DNA of 11,750 nucleotides. Origin: an uncultured Bacillota bacterium. Lineage in GTDB: Bacteria > Bacillota > Clostridia > Oscillospirales > Oscillospiraceae. Numbering within the stretch: the first letter of the stretch is position 1; each line of letters starts with the position of its first letter. Location: NCBI GenBank assembly GCA_937890735.1, contig CALACZ010000130.1, positions 1 through 11,750 of the forward strand, read 5' to 3'. The notes under the pieces were generated by a model. That model did no database searches. It was not told where the DNA came from and worked only from the letters and a program-made list of their open reading frames with translations. Below are positions 1-5,937 of this stretch, one piece after another. A program made the translations under genes and the position numbers.

Positions 1-313
1 TCAGGCTGGTGTTGCCCTTGGGACGGATGCCGACGCGGTAAAAGGTCGTGCCGTTTATCTCCACGTCGCACTGGTAATATTCCTCCGCCGTGGCATTTTC
101 CAGCATATCGTTCCAGTCCGCCTCGTCCATGAGAATATTCACGCTGAGAATACTGCTCGTATCGAACAGCGCCGTTTCATACTCCATGGTGATGCCCGTG
201 TCGCCGGCGGCTGCGGCGATGGCATCGGAAAAGGCGGCGGCGCAGAGGCACAGGCAGACGGCGACCGCCATGACCACGGCGACGATCCCGGTGATGTGTT
301 TATGCGCGATCAT
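1..313 (-). CDS. CotH-family secreted kinase, N-terminal part (runs off window)
   Basis: Only the first 104 codons are in the window; the gene continues beyond base 1. Translation from the ATG at 313-311 gives a charged start (MIAHKH), a hydrophobic stretch at about residues 8-35 rich in V, A and C, and then a mature region, so it is probably a signal peptide or N-terminal anchor. Residues 54-104 match the start of the CotH domain: a strand ending in SVNILMDEADW, an acidic linker, then a strand leading into VGIRPKGNTSL at 94-104, the characteristic RxKGNxS of CotH proteins. CotH proteins are atypical protein kinases, first known from spore coats; the catalytic part is not visible here. A GGAGGG site lies at 326-321, 7 bases from the ATG. 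It starts 14 bases after the DUF4956 stop and is the third gene of a VTC-DUF4956-CotH operon, a grouping known in Firmicutes and Actinobacteria. The N-terminal match and the neighbours make the call fairly sure. Confidence 0.82.
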   Translation of the reverse strand, partial: MIAHKHITGIVAVVMAVAVCLCLCAAAFSDAIAAAAGDTGITMEYETALFDTSSILSVNILMDEADWNDMLENATAEEYYQCDVEINGTTFYRVGIRPKGNTSL

Positions 314-327
314 GCGGTTTCCCTCCG

Positions 328-999
328 TTACGACAGATATTCGCCGTTGTAGCTGACCAGCGTGGCGCTCTGCACGCCCGGCAGCTGCGCGATGCTGCTG
401 ACAAAGGCAACGGACGCGTCTTTGGTGCGCAGCTCCGCCGTCAGCTCCGTACCCGCCGCCGTGACGGTTTTGGATTTGACGATATACTGGGCGCTGTTCT
501 GCGCGAGCGCCTCCAGTACGGCGATCTCCGCCGCATCGCTTGCACAGCTCAAAACAAGGATATAGGGGCTATTGCGAATTTTGCGATTGGCAAACAGCAG
601 CAGGATCACACCGATGATGGCAGAGCCGATGACCGCCAGCGGGATCATGCCCGCGCCGATGACGATGCCGACCGCCAGCGACCAGAACAGAAACACGATC
701 TCCACCGGCTCTTTGATGGCGGTGCGGAAGCGGACGATGGACAGCGCGCCCACCATGCCGAGCGACAGCACGACGTTGGACGTGACCGCCATGATGACGA
801 GCGTTGTGACAAGCGACAGCCCGACCAGCGTCAGCGCAAAGCCGCTGGAGTACATCACGCCGGTCAGCGTCTTTTTGTAGATGATAAAAATGAACAGCCC
901 GATCACCAGCGCAACGGCGAGACCGATGACCGTATCAAGAATGGAAAACTCGGAAACGCTCTCCAGAAAGCTGGATTTGAAAATATCGTTGAAGCTCAT
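328..999 (-). CDS. DUF4956 family integral membrane protein
   Basis: A 223-residue protein with an N-terminal half of about four membrane segments (roughly residues 22-41, 48-74, 78-88 and 99-137) and a soluble C-terminal domain (about 145-223) of alternating strands and helices. The family signature is clear: SLGMVGALSIVRFRTAIK at 79-96, followed by EPVEIVFLFW. The two arginines R90 and R92 and K96/E97 within a membrane-edge loop are the hallmark of DUF4956. No biochemical role is established for the family; it is repeatedly encoded beside VTC-domain polyphosphate polymerases and CotH kinases, which suggests a membrane partner of polyphosphate or phosphate handling (inference). The ATG at 999 has GGGAGGA 7 bases upstream. 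It lies 21 bases after the VTC gene and 14 bases before cotH, so the three are surely co-transcribed. Confidence 0.9.
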   Translation of the reverse strand: MSFNDIFKSSFLESVSEFSILDTVIGLAVALVIGLFIFIIYKKTLTGVMYSSGFALTLVGLSLVTTLVIMAVTSNVVLSLGMVGALSIVRFRTAIKEPVEIVFLFWSLAVGIVIGAGMIPLAVIGSAIIGVILLLFANRKIRNSPYILVLSCASDAAEIAVLEALAQNSAQYIVKSKTVTAAGTELTAELRTKDASVAFVSSIAQLPGVQSATLVSYNGEYLS

Positions 1000-1020
1000 G
1001 TTATTCCTCCCTGGTATTTT

Positions 1021-1713
1021 TTAACCGAACCGGCGGCACGCGCCGTATTTTGAAAACGCCTGCTGGCGCAGCTCGCCGGACTGCAAAAGCGCCCGGATGA
1101 TGTCCGGCAGAAAGGCGTCAAACTTCACTTCCAAAAGGATGTCGCCGGGCGCGTCCGTCGCGCTGACGTCGGGCAGCGCAACGTCTGCAAAGCCGCTCTG
1201 AAACAGGCTCGTGCGGATGCGGGAGTCGAAGGTCACGCGGACGTTCCCGGCACTGTAGATATACGGCTCGCGCACATAGGATACCAGCACGCGCGGCTTG
1301 AGCTGCTGCGTGTTCATCTTGCAGTACAGCTCCCGCACGAGCGGCTGCGGATGCTCCAGCATCCATGCGCCCGGCTCGCACAGCAGACGCCGGTAGTCCT
1401 CCCGTGTCAGCGGCGCGTCGAGCTTCATGCACAGATCGTTGTGCTTGATCTTCTTTTCCAGCGTGATAAAGGAAAGATCGTCATTATAATATCGAATGCG
1501 GAATTTTTCCCGGCGCTGCACGCCGTCCCTCTTTTCGCGCAGCGCCTTATCCCGGTAATTGTCAAAATAGACGCTTCGGACCGTATACAGTCCGTCCGCG
1601 CCCGCGTGCGGGTCGCGCTGCATGACCGGCAGCAGCCGCTGCCGCAGCGCGAGATACCCGGCGGCGCTGATCGGATATTTCAGCTCGTGCCGGTAAAGCC
1701 CGGTCAGTTCCAT
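1021..1713 (-). CDS. VTC-domain polyphosphate polymerase
   Basis: A 230-residue single-domain protein of the VTC family (CYTH/triphosphate tunnel fold), which in yeast Vtc4 makes polyphosphate from ATP. Visible motifs in order: RHELKYPI (8-15, with K12), VRSVYFDNY (45-53), a basic strand REKFRIRYY (68-76), LEKKIK (85-90), a later KPRVLVSYVREPY strand, FDSRIRTS, then LLEVKFD with the likely metal-binding Glu, and FSKYGACRRF at the C-terminus. These fit the tunnel of Arg/Lys residues plus acidic metal ligands. No membrane segment is present, so it is probably held at the membrane by the DUF4956 partner. The start chosen is the ATG at 1713, with GAAAGGAG 9 bases upstream; an upstream in-frame ATG at 1749 would add 12 residues not seen in the family and has no good ribosome site. 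First gene of the minus-strand operon; its upstream region holds an OmpR-type tandem element. Confidence 0.92.
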   Translation of the reverse strand: MELTGLYRHELKYPISAAGYLALRQRLLPVMQRDPHAGADGLYTVRSVYFDNYRDKALREKRDGVQRREKFRIRYYNDDLSFITLEKKIKHNDLCMKLDAPLTREDYRRLLCEPGAWMLEHPQPLVRELYCKMNTQQLKPRVLVSYVREPYIYSAGNVRVTFDSRIRTSLFQSGFADVALPDVSATDAPGDILLEVKFDAFLPDIIRALLQSGELRQQAFSKYGACRRFG

Positions 1714-1756
1714 ATCGTGGTGCTCCTTTCTGATTATGTAGTTATGCACGGATGCT

Positions 1757-1791
1757 ATGTTACACGCACATCCCGAAATGTACCTGAAATG
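1757..1791 (-). promoter_or_regulatory. Predicted promoter of VTC operon with OmpR-type tandem box (copy 1)
   Basis: On the plus strand GAAATG occurs at 1775-1780 and again at 1786-1791, an 11-base period typical of OmpR/PhoB-family operators. Read on the minus strand this is CATTTC-N5-CATTTC, and 12 bases further downstream is TAACAT (1762-1757), a reasonable -10. The -35 position falls inside the box and has no TTGACA-like hexamer, as in PhoB-activated promoters where the box takes the place of the -35. The repeats are seen directly; activation of the VTC operon by the neighbouring response regulator is inferred. The -10 is the weakest part of the call. Confidence 0.5.
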
Positions 1792-1826
1792 GCGGCAGAA
1801 AAATTCTATCCGCAGGCGGCGTGCCG

Positions 1827-1835
1827 TGCTATAAT
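1827..1835 (+). promoter_or_regulatory. Extended -10 promoter of the two-component operon
   Basis: TGcTATAAT gives a perfect -10 at 1830-1835 with the extended TG one base upstream. There is no good -35 (the hexamer 17 bases upstream is TATCCG), consistent with an extended -10 promoter. The start site would be near 1842, giving a leader of about 60 bases to the ATG at 1901. Confidence 0.65.
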
Positions 1836-1842
1836 AAAAAAG

Positions 1843-1858
1843 ATTTCAGGCTCATTTC
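1843..1858 (-). promoter_or_regulatory. OmpR-type tandem box, copy 2, at regulator's own start site
   Basis: Read on the minus strand this is GAAATGAGCCTGAAAT, matching copy 1 (GAAATGTACCTGAAAT) at 14 of 16 bases with the same 11-base half-site period, but in inverted orientation. It begins about one base after the predicted transcription start of the two-component operon, where a bound regulator would block transcription. Autorepression is an inference from position. Confidence 0.5.
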
Positions 1859-1900
1859 GGCTTGCCGTGTCAGAATGGGTACAGATCGGAGGGATCAGCT

Positions 1901-2578
1901 ATGCGCATTCTGATCGCAGAGGACGAGGTAAGCATCGCCCGTGCGCTGAAGGTCATGCTGGAAAAGAATAAATACGCCGTAGATCTGGTGCATAACGGCA
2001 GCGATGCGCTCGATTATATCCAGGCAGCGAGCTACGACGCGCTGGTGCTGGACATCATGATGCCGGGGCTCGACGGCTTGAGCGTTCTGCGGAAGGCAAG
2101 AGCGCACGGCATTACAACGCCCGCGCTGTTTTTGACGGCGAAGGCGGAGGTCGAGGACCGCGTGGCGGGGCTGGACGCAGGCGCGGACGATTATCTGCCA
2201 AAGCCGTTCGCGGCGAGCGAGTTTCTGGCGAGAGTCCGGGCGCTCACCCGGCGCAGCGGCGCCTATGCTCCGTCCATGCTGACGTGCGGAAACACGGCGC
2301 TGGACTGCGGGCAGTATCTGCTGCGGACGGAGCTGGACGAGGTGCGGCTGAACAACAAGGAATATCAGCTGATGGAGCTGTTTCTGCGCAACCCGCGGCA
2401 GGTCTTTTCCTCCGAGCGTCTGATGGAGAAGATCTGGGGCTTTGATACCGAGACAGAGATGGAGGTCGTCTGGACATACATCGGCTTTCTGCGCAGGAAG
2501 CTCCGGCAGATCGGCGCGGATATTGAGATCAAGACCATTCGCGGCGCGGGCTATGCTTTGGAGGAGACGCGATGCTGA
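1901..2578 (+). CDS. OmpR/PhoB-family response regulator
   Basis: A 225-residue response regulator. The receiver domain (1-120) has the acidic pair E7/D8, the phosphate-accepting D51 in LVLDIMMPGLDG, the switch T79 in LFLTAK and the invariant K101 in YLPKPF. The C-terminal winged-helix domain (about 128-222) contains LNNKEYQLMELFLRNP, the recognition-helix region VVWTYIGFLRRKL and the wing ending in IRGAGYALEE. It is a transcription factor that dimerises on tandem sites when phosphorylated. The start is the ATG at 1901 with GGAGGG at 1888-1893; the longer frame from 1862 would add 13 residues before the first receiver strand and is not credible. It overlaps the histidine kinase by 7 bases, so the two are translationally coupled. 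Likely targets are the tandem boxes at 1775-1791 and 1843-1858, and so the VTC operon and itself (inference). Confidence 0.95.
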   Translation: MRILIAEDEVSIARALKVMLEKNKYAVDLVHNGSDALDYIQAASYDALVLDIMMPGLDGLSVLRKARAHGITTPALFLTAKAEVEDRVAGLDAGADDYLPKPFAASEFLARVRALTRRSGAYAPSMLTCGNTALDCGQYLLRTELDEVRLNNKEYQLMELFLRNPRQVFSSERLMEKIWGFDTETEMEVVWTYIGFLRRKLRQIGADIEIKTIRGAGYALEETRC

Positions 2579-3795
2579 AAAAGATGCGCTGGCGGTTCAT
2601 CGGCGCCGCCATGGCGGCGTTTACCGCGGTCGTTCTGACGCTGCTGTGCTTCATCAATCTCTGGAACTACCACAGCGTGACCGGTCAGCAGGATGAGGCG
2701 CTGGCAAGGCTCATGGAGCTGGAGGACCGGCAGATGCCGTTTTCGCCCGGACGGAGTACGCCGCCGTTTGACGACTGGATGCATTTTTCGCCGGAGGTGC
2801 AGTATTCCCTGCGCTTCTTCTCCGTCCGCTATGACCCGGACGGGACGGTCCGGCAGGTCAATCAGGACAATATCGCATCCGTTTCGCAGGAGGACGCGGA
2901 GGACTATGCCGCCGCCGTGCTCGCCCACGGGACAGCGCGCGGCTATGAGAGCGGCTACCGCTATCTGGTCAATACGACCGACGATGGGACGGTCGTCCTG
3001 TTCCTGAACTCGGAGCGGGAGCTGCAAACGATGCGCTCGCTGCTGCTCATCACGCTGGTGATCGCCGCGCTCTGCCTGGTGGTCGTGTTTGGGCTCGTCG
3101 TTCTGTTTTCGCGGCGGGCGATCACGCCGTATCTGCGCAATCTCGCCGCGCAGAAGCAGTTTATCACCAACGCCAGCCACGAGCTGAAAACGCCGCTGAC
3201 GTCCATCGCCACCAGCGCGGATGTGCTGGCGCTGGAGGAGGACGATAATGAGTGGATCAAAAATATTCAGGCGCAGTCCGGGCGGCTGTCCCGGCTCATT
3301 TCCAGCCTGGTCACACTCTGCCGGCTGGATGAGGAAAACCCCTTCCCGGAGCGCGCGGAATTTTCCCTCAGTGACGCCGTGTGGGAGATCGCGGAGCCGT
3401 TTTCGTCGCTGGCAGCGGCAAAGGGCAAGGCATATACGCAGTATATCGAGGACGGCATTCTGGTCACGGGCGACCGCACGGCGATCTGTCAGCTGGTGTC
3501 GATCTTGCTGGATAATGCGATCAAGTATTCCGCCGAACACGGTACGATCCGCCTGCACGTCTGCCGCAGCGGAAAGCGCGCGGAGATCGAGGTCTACAAT
3601 ACGCTCCCCAGCGCCGAGGCGCTGGACTGCACACGGCTGTTCGAGCGGTTTTACCGCCCGGACGCGTCCCGGAGCGCCAATGCCGGCGGCAGCGGCGTGG
3701 GGCTGTCCATCGCGCGCGCCACAGCGGAGGCGCACGGCGGCACGGTCAAAGCCCGGCAGAACGGCAAAGAGATCACATTTACAGTACGCCTATAA
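2572..3795 (+). CDS. Sensor histidine kinase
   Basis: A 407-residue membrane histidine kinase. Membrane segment 1 is at about residues 11-31 and segment 2 at about 157-180, enclosing a roughly 125-residue extracytoplasmic sensor region of no family I recognise. The dimerisation/phosphoacceptor domain has FITNASHELKTPLTSIA with the phosphorylated H203 and the following helix to about 265. The ATPase domain has the N box LLDNAIKYS (312-320), the F box LFERFYRPD and the G2 box GGSGVGLSIA (372-381). A standard DxGxG G1 box is not visible: the strand EVYNT runs straight into a short linker, a variant seen in many Firmicutes kinases of this type. No HAMP domain is evident between segment 2 and H203, only about 22 residues. 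The ATG lies inside the regulator's last codons, after GGAGGAG. The signal sensed is unknown; the divergent neighbours suggest phosphate or envelope status. Confidence 0.94.
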   Translation: MLKKMRWRFIGAAMAAFTAVVLTLLCFINLWNYHSVTGQQDEALARLMELEDRQMPFSPGRSTPPFDDWMHFSPEVQYSLRFFSVRYDPDGTVRQVNQDNIASVSQEDAEDYAAAVLAHGTARGYESGYRYLVNTTDDGTVVLFLNSERELQTMRSLLLITLVIAALCLVVVFGLVVLFSRRAITPYLRNLAAQKQFITNASHELKTPLTSIATSADVLALEEDDNEWIKNIQAQSGRLSRLISSLVTLCRLDEENPFPERAEFSLSDAVWEIAEPFSSLAAAKGKAYTQYIEDGILVTGDRTAICQLVSILLDNAIKYSAEHGTIRLHVCRSGKRAEIEVYNTLPSAEALDCTRLFERFYRPDASRSANAGGSGVGLSIARATAEAHGGTVKARQNGKEITFTVRL

Positions 3796-3802
3796 AAAGC
3801 AG

Positions 3803-3843
3803 AAAATGCCTGTGTGTTCCGCTTGGAATGCACAGGCATTTTT
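3803..3843 (+). terminator. Intrinsic terminator of the two-component operon
   Basis: AAAATGCCTGTG (3803-3814) pairs with CACAGGCATTTT (3831-3842). Two G·T wobbles and TTCC/GGAA extend the stem to a GCTT tetraloop (3821-3824). The stem begins 7 bases after the kinase stop and ends in a run of five T. Because of the A-rich 5' side, the hairpin could work in both directions. Confidence 0.85.
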
Positions 3844-3857
3844 CAGGCTCATTTCAC
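3842..3857 (-). promoter_or_regulatory. Third copy of the tandem box, after the terminator
   Basis: Bases 3842-3856 (TTTCAGGCTCATTTC) are identical over 15 bases to 1844-1858 in the regulator's promoter, including the five spacer bases. The copy lies in the same orientation as copy 2 and overlaps the end of the kinase terminator. No promoter is evident beside it. It could be a genuine binding site, or a scar where the flanking gene remnant was joined. Confidence 0.4.
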
Positions 3858-4272
3858 GCTCCGCCACCAGAAGCTCTTTACAGCGGAATTTGATACTGTG
3901 ACCTCCATAGACGTCACGCTCGACGGTGAAAAGTACACCTTTACCTATACGCCGCCCGAGGACAAAGACGACGAGGACGCGGAGGGAACGTGGACGTATG
4001 GGAATACGGAATTTGACGTCTATGATCTGCGCACCGCGCTGCGCTCGCTGACCGCTGTCAGCTTCACGGATGAAGCGCCCGCCGGGCAGGAGGAAATTTC
4101 TCTGACCGTGCATTTGGACAATGCGGCTTTCCCGACGTTTACACTGACGATCTCCCGCTATGACGGCGAAAATTGCCTTGCCGCCGTGGACGGCGAACCG
4201 GTCGCGTTCGTGTCCCGAAGCCAGACGGTCGATCTGATCGAAGCCGTCCGCGCCCAGACGCTCGGCGCATAA
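3851..4272 (+). pseudogene. 5'-truncated remnant of a probable DUF4340 protein
   Basis: An open frame of about 140 codons ending at TAA 4270-4272 reads like the C-terminal part of DUF4340 proteins: a strand FTLRHQKLFTAEFDTVTSI, then a DGEKYTFTYT strand, an acidic linker, WTYGNTEFD, LRSLTAVSF, an EISLTVHLDN strand, TLTISRYDGENCLAAVDGE and VSRSQTVDLIEAV at the end. In the family this region follows an N-terminal half of about 150 residues or more, which is absent. The frame opens inside the kinase terminator; a GTG at 3814 is the only upstream start and has no ribosome site. The frame is otherwise undamaged, suggesting a recent truncation, and it is in the same reading frame as the kinase, separated by its stop codon. 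DUF4340 genes usually follow ABC transporter genes of the GldG type, none of which remain here. The identification rests on pattern memory and is moderate. Confidence 0.6.
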
Positions 4273-4286
4273 AAGCACCTCTATGT

Positions 4287-4316
4287 AAAAAACGCGGCAG
4301 GCTCTCGCCTGCCGCG
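4287..4316 (-). terminator. Intrinsic terminator of the ftsH-glycolipid operon
   Basis: CGCGGCAGGC (4293-4302) pairs perfectly with GCCTGCCGCG (4307-4316) around a four-base loop. On the minus strand the stem is followed by six T (from A-run 4287-4292). It lies 17 bases after the stop codon of the glycosyltransferase, closing the five-gene minus-strand operon. Confidence 0.92.
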
Positions 4317-4332
4317 TCGGTCATGTTTGAAA

Positions 4333-5448
4333 TCAGTTTGCATGGTCACACAGCCAGTCGTGGACGATGTCGGCGGGCGTGCCTGCGACGGTCTCCATCG
4401 CGCGGCGCATCTCCGCAAGGCGCGCGCCGCTGTGCGCGAGCTCCAGAGCGAGCTGCGCGATCTCGTCGGGCGTATTCGCCGTGACCGCCATCCCGGCGCG
4501 CAGGAAAAAGTCCAGATTGTGCTCCTCACAGCCCGCAACGGCGTCGATCAGCACCATCGGCAGACGCGCGGCGACCGCCTCGCTCGTGCTCAGCCCGCCG
4601 GGCTTGGTAAGGAACACATCCGCCCCGTGCAGCAGCGCCGGCACGTCGTCGATCTGCCCCAGCAGGCGCACATTCTCCGCGCCCGCCGTCTGCTTTTGCA
4701 GGCGCTTCAGAAGCGCCTCGTTTTTGCTGCACACCACGCTCAGGACGTCGTCCGGCTGCATCCGCGCCTCGAGAAGCAGCGTCAGCTCCTCCATCGGTCC
4801 GCAGCCCATGCTGCCGCACATCATCACCAGGTGGCGCTGATCCGGGCGCAAGCCGAGCGCCCGCTTTGCCTGTGCCTTTTCCGGGCGGGCGTAAAACTCG
4901 CGCCGCACCGGCATCCCGCTCGCCACCAGCTTTTCCCGGGGAATGCCGCAGCGCGCAAACTCGTCCGCCAGCGCCGCCGCGGGCATGAAATACCAGTCCA
5001 GGGCAGAATCCGCCGTGCACGGCGAGCAGGTGTAGTCCGTTGACACATGGCTCGTCAGCACGCGCAGGTCCGAAAAGCGCCGCCGCAGCTCCGTCAGCGC
5101 CAGCGCCGGGAAAACGTGCGTGCAGATGACGTTGTCATAGCCGCCCGCCGTGATGCACTCGTACATCTTGCGCACGCCGGAGGTGATGCAGCGGTATACC
5201 GCTGTCCCCTCGCGGAACAGATCGTCGCGCTCCTCCGCCTTTTCGTAGCCCGCGCTGAACAGCCGCGGCGCATACAGGTAAATACGCGTGTGCCAGTTGG
5301 AGATAAACTGCGACGCGCGCTCGGAGATGAACGTCAGCGCGTCCGCAATGTCGCACACCTCGCCGTTTGCGCGGTACGTCTCCCGGATGGCACGGGCGCA
5401 GGAATTATGTCCCGCGCCCGTGTTGCAGCTCAGTATCAAAGTCCGCAT
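4333..5448 (-). CDS. MGDG-synthase/UgtP-like diacylglycerol glycosyltransferase
   Basis: A 371-residue GT28-type (GT-B fold) glycosyltransferase of the plant MGDG synthase/Bacillus UgtP family, which transfers sugar from a UDP-sugar to diacylglycerol at the inner membrane face. The N-terminal domain begins with LILSCNTGAGHNSCARAI (residues 4-21, with the GxGH histidine H14), followed by the amphipathic acceptor-side helix region around 40-75 and the ICTHVFPALAL strand. The C-terminal, nucleotide-sugar domain has MCGSMGCGPMEEL, a GQIDDVPALLHGADVFLTKPGG run with KPGG at 282-285, TSEAVAARLPMVLID with E290, and GCEEHN. Length fits the family (370-400). The donor sugar (glucose or galactose) cannot be read from sequence. 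The start ATG has AAGGAG 9 bases upstream, inside the end of the preceding gene, 3 bases separating stop and start. It is last in the operon after the CrtO-like gene, so the two may act on the same glycolipid. Confidence 0.9.
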   Translation of the reverse strand: MRTLILSCNTGAGHNSCARAIRETYRANGEVCDIADALTFISERASQFISNWHTRIYLYAPRLFSAGYEKAEERDDLFREGTAVYRCITSGVRKMYECITAGGYDNVICTHVFPALALTELRRRFSDLRVLTSHVSTDYTCSPCTADSALDWYFMPAAALADEFARCGIPREKLVASGMPVRREFYARPEKAQAKRALGLRPDQRHLVMMCGSMGCGPMEELTLLLEARMQPDDVLSVVCSKNEALLKRLQKQTAGAENVRLLGQIDDVPALLHGADVFLTKPGGLSTSEAVAARLPMVLIDAVAGCEEHNLDFFLRAGMAVTANTPDEIAQLALELAHSGARLAEMRRAMETVAGTPADIVHDWLCDHAN

Positions 5449-5451
5449 GGT

Positions 5452-5934
5452 CTAGTGCTCCTTGCTCCCCGCCGCGCGCTGCCGCTGATACAGCCGCAGA
5501 AGCCGCGGGCGGTTATATCTCTGCACGAGAATGAACGTCAGATTTCCAAACACGATGTACACCGCCGCCACGATCCAGCCGCCCGCGCCGCGCCACAAAA
5601 GCGGCATCGCCAGCCCCAGAAACGACAGCACCGTGTGCGTCAGCTCCGCCACGCACGTCTCCGCGATCATGCGTGGCAGATCGGCGGCAGTCTGCTTTGT
5701 CAGGCGCTTGGCGGGCATGAGCTTTGTAAACAGACGGCTCATATCCGGCACGCGCGCCTGCCAGCGGCGGATGCGGAGCGCCTTCCACAGTCCGTCCTCC
5801 CACGCATATGCGCGCCACGGGAAACGCTCGGGGGGAAACGTGCACCGTGCGAGCAGCCGCCCGGCAAAAAACGACACGATGCCCAGTACGCCCGCATACA
5901 GCGCGCAGCAGAAAAATCCCAGCCAGCCGGTCAT
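5452..5934 (-). CDS. CrtO-like (glycosyl-diaponeurosporenoate acyltransferase family) membrane protein
   Basis: A 160-residue protein close in length to Staphylococcus CrtO (about 165), the enzyme that adds a fatty acyl chain to the glucose of staphyloxanthin's precursor. Family features: an N-terminal membrane segment (about 4-26), the block ALRIRRWQARVPDMS around residues 52-66, a basic linker KAHARQAPDK-type region read here as KLMPAKRLTKQ, a helix AETCVAELTHTV, two further membrane segments (about 100-133), and the C-terminal signature FGNLTFILVQRYNRPRLLRLY. No carotenoid gene is in the window, and most gut Clostridia carrying this family make no staphyloxanthin, so acylation of a glycolipid sugar made by the adjacent UgtP-like enzyme is a plausible alternative (inference). 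It starts 3 bases after the DUF308 stop, with a GGGAG site within that gene's end. Confidence 0.82.
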   Translation of the reverse strand: MTGWLGFFCCALYAGVLGIVSFFAGRLLARCTFPPERFPWRAYAWEDGLWKALRIRRWQARVPDMSRLFTKLMPAKRLTKQTAADLPRMIAETCVAELTHTVLSFLGLAMPLLWRGAGGWIVAAVYIVFGNLTFILVQRYNRPRLLRLYQRQRAAGSKEH

Positions 5935-5937
5935 ACC

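Noticed and set aside
1714..1749. Longer N-terminus for the VTC protein from the ATG at 1749
   Set aside because: The ATG at 1713 has a good ribosome site and starts at the usual family N-terminus; the extension would be encoded by the leader.
1765..1785. A second palindrome-like element, ACAT-N6-ATGT, overlapping box copy 1
   Set aside because: Arms of four bases are too short to stand apart from chance; the 11-base tandem repeat explains the region better.
2551..3735. A 394-codon minus-strand open frame over the histidine kinase
   Set aside because: The plus strand carries a complete kinase with phosphoacceptor and ATPase motifs; the antisense product is arginine-rich and featureless.
3814..3850. 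GTG start at 3814 making the downstream frame a complete gene
   Set aside because: The GTG lies inside the terminator stem of the kinase operon, has no ribosome site, and the encoded first residues are just the hairpin sequence.
4327..5043. Plus-strand open frames over the glycosyltransferase
   Set aside because: They are shadows of a gene with clear GxGH and KPGG motifs, and they start inside its terminator region without a ribosome site.
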